Below are positions 63,124 to 64,000 of a DNA stretch of 64,000 bases, piece by piece. This DNA comes from Cellulomonas shaoxiangyii (GTDB lineage Bacteria > Actinomycetota > Actinomycetes > Actinomycetales > Cellulomonadaceae), in contig NZ_CP039291.1 of NCBI RefSeq assembly GCF_004798685.1, positions 1,984,001-2,048,000 on the forward strand, written 5' to 3'. Position 1 is the first letter of the stretch, and every line of letters starts with the position of its first letter. The notes below the pieces were generated by a model. That model saw only the letters and a list, made by a program, of their open reading frames with translations, ran no database searches and had not been told where the DNA came from. Position numbers and translations under genes: made by a program.

Positions 63124-64000
63124 GACTGCTCCTGCAGCTCGAGGCGGTAGCCCCGCTTGACGACGGTGCGGATGAGCTCCCGGCTGCCCGTCGCCTCGCG
63201 CAGCCGCGCGACCGCGACCTCGGCGGCGTGCGGGTCGGCGGACTCGCCGGGCAGGGCGGCGAGCACCCGGTCCCGCGGGACCACGGAACCCGCGGCGGAC
63301 GCCAGCAGACGGAGCACCTCGAGCCCCGTGCGCGACAGCGGCAGCACGCGCCCGTCGAGGACGGCGGCGGCGCGGTGCACGCGCAGGGGGCCGGCGACGG
63401 TGTCGAGCGCCTCGAGCCCGCCGTAGTGCGTGACGATCGCCCGCACGAGGGAGCCGAGCCGCCCGCGGTCGGGCACGAGCGGCACGATGCCGCGCTCGTC
63501 GAGCGGCTTGGCCGTCACCGGGCCCACGGCGGCGAACACGACGGTGCCCGCGCGGTGGCGCTCGACCACCCGCGCGGTGACCCCCTCCGCGTCGGCTGCG
63601 CCGAGCCACGCCGCCGCACCCGGCGCGGACGTGAACACGACGGTGTCGACCTCGCCGTCGGCGACGGCCCGCGCCGACGCGGCGACGACCGCCGGGTCGG
63701 GTGGCGGGCCCCACCGGTACACGACGAGGTTGCGGACGCGGGCGCCGGCCACCGCGAACACCTCGTCGAGGCCGTCCGCACCGGCGCCGTGGTGCTGGAT
63801 GACGATGTCGCGGCCCACGACGCCCTCGTCGAGCAGCACCTCGGCGATCTCGGCGCTCGTCTCGGACTCGGCGACCCAGTCGGCGTTCAGCCCCGCGGCC
63901 TGGATGGCGCCGCGCGCCTTGGGGCCGCGGGCGATCAGCCGCGTGCCGCGCAGGGTGTCGACCAGCCGGTCGGCGAGGCCGGCGGCGTCCGCCGCCTCCA
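63120..64000 (-). CDS. hemD: Uroporphyrinogen-III synthase with C-terminal winged-helix domain (5' end outside window)
   Basis: At least 293 codons, the start lying beyond the window. The HemD part shows TRLIARGPKARGAIQAAG, RDIVIQHHGAG, VVFTSAPGAAAW and AAVGPVTAKPLDERGIVPL, which closes the tetrapyrrole ring. The last 80 or so residues form an OmpR/PhoB-type winged helix (LSRTGLEVLRLLASAAGSVV, then VAVARLREATG and VVKRGYRLEL). This HemD-DNA-binding fusion is known in actinobacteria next to nitrite/nitrate assimilation genes, where it acts as a regulator. It is coupled to the chelatase gene. Confidence 0.9.
   Translation of the reverse strand, partial: EAADAAGLADRLVDTLRGTRLIARGPKARGAIQAAGLNADWVAESETSAEIAEVLLDEGVVGRDIVIQHHGAGADGLDEVFAVAGARVRNLVVYRWGPPPDPAVVAASARAVADGEVDTVVFTSAPGAAAWLGAADAEGVTARVVERHRAGTVVFAAVGPVTAKPLDERGIVPLVPDRGRLGSLVRAIVTHYGGLEALDTVAGPLRVHRAAAVLDGRVLPLSRTGLEVLRLLASAAGSVVPRDRVLAALPGESADPHAAEVAVARLREATGSRELIRTVVKRGYRLELQEQS

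Overview
The window is a chromosomal segment of a high-GC Gram-positive actinobacterium. GC-rich third codon positions, ATGA/GTGA start-stop overlaps, sugar ABC importers without their own ATPase, ANTAR-domain regulators, mycothiol-type arsenate reductases and plant-polysaccharide glycosidases all fit a soil actinomycete. Cellulomonas or a close relative is my best guess from gene style, not from a database match. No rRNA, tRNA, CRISPR array or intact transposase was found.

Layout. (1) 1-6.7 kb: a sugar ABC importer operon (binding protein, two permeases) with a cytoplasmic GH127 beta-L-arabinofuranosidase; facing it is a secreted clan GH-A (GH39-like) glycosidase with a CBM35, and an operator-like palindrome lies upstream of that gene. 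(2) 6.9-10.2 kb: a TetR/drug-exporter pair, then a Y-family DNA polymerase gene broken by a one-base frameshift. (3) 10.2-16.9 kb: a decaying accessory island. Remnants of an SRAP gene, a PIN-domain gene, a small exported protein and a SUKH/SMI1 immunity-like gene surround an intact XRE regulator and a large secreted protein. That protein joins an NLP (necrosis-inducing, NPP1) toxin domain, a GH30 glycosidase and two bulb-type lectin modules. (4) 16.9-24.0 kb: heavy-metal and arsenic resistance: two CDF transporters with a CmtR-like sensor, then acr3, an arsR-arsC fusion, arsC, arsN, arsO and a second arsR. The two ars promoters share a likely operator box.

(5) 24.1-29 kb: a hypothetical protein coupled to an APC permease, an SRPBCC protein and a YyaL-type thioredoxin-domain protein. 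(6) 29-41.1 kb: a signalling and stress neighbourhood with four ANTAR regulators, a CheB-CheR/PAS pair, a manganese catalase, a haem-oxygenase-like diiron protein, a CDGSH protein and glycosyltransferases. (7) 40.4-44.4 kb: a second sugar ABC importer operon whose last gene is one of those ANTAR regulators, translationally coupled to the binding protein. (8) 44.6-48 kb: a P450-like protein behind two tiny Asp/Pro-rich proteins, and an aldehyde dehydrogenase.

(9) 48.2-58.7 kb: nine genes, each overlapping the next by four bases, for a carbamoylated, heptose-containing glycan. They encode a carbamoyltransferase, a glycosyltransferase fused to a GmhB-like phosphatase, two GT9 (heptosyltransferase-like) enzymes, two further glycosyltransferases, GmhA, HldE and an SDR; a UDP-xylose-synthase-like gene faces the end of the operon. 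(10) 59.9-64 kb: a fifth ANTAR protein with a coupled hypothetical, a YihY/BrkB membrane protein, a CbiX-type chelatase and the 3' part of a uroporphyrinogen-III synthase gene with a winged-helix tail.

The strongest candidate for something undescribed is the NLP-GH30-lectin fusion. The complete ADP-heptose operon in a Gram-positive background is second.
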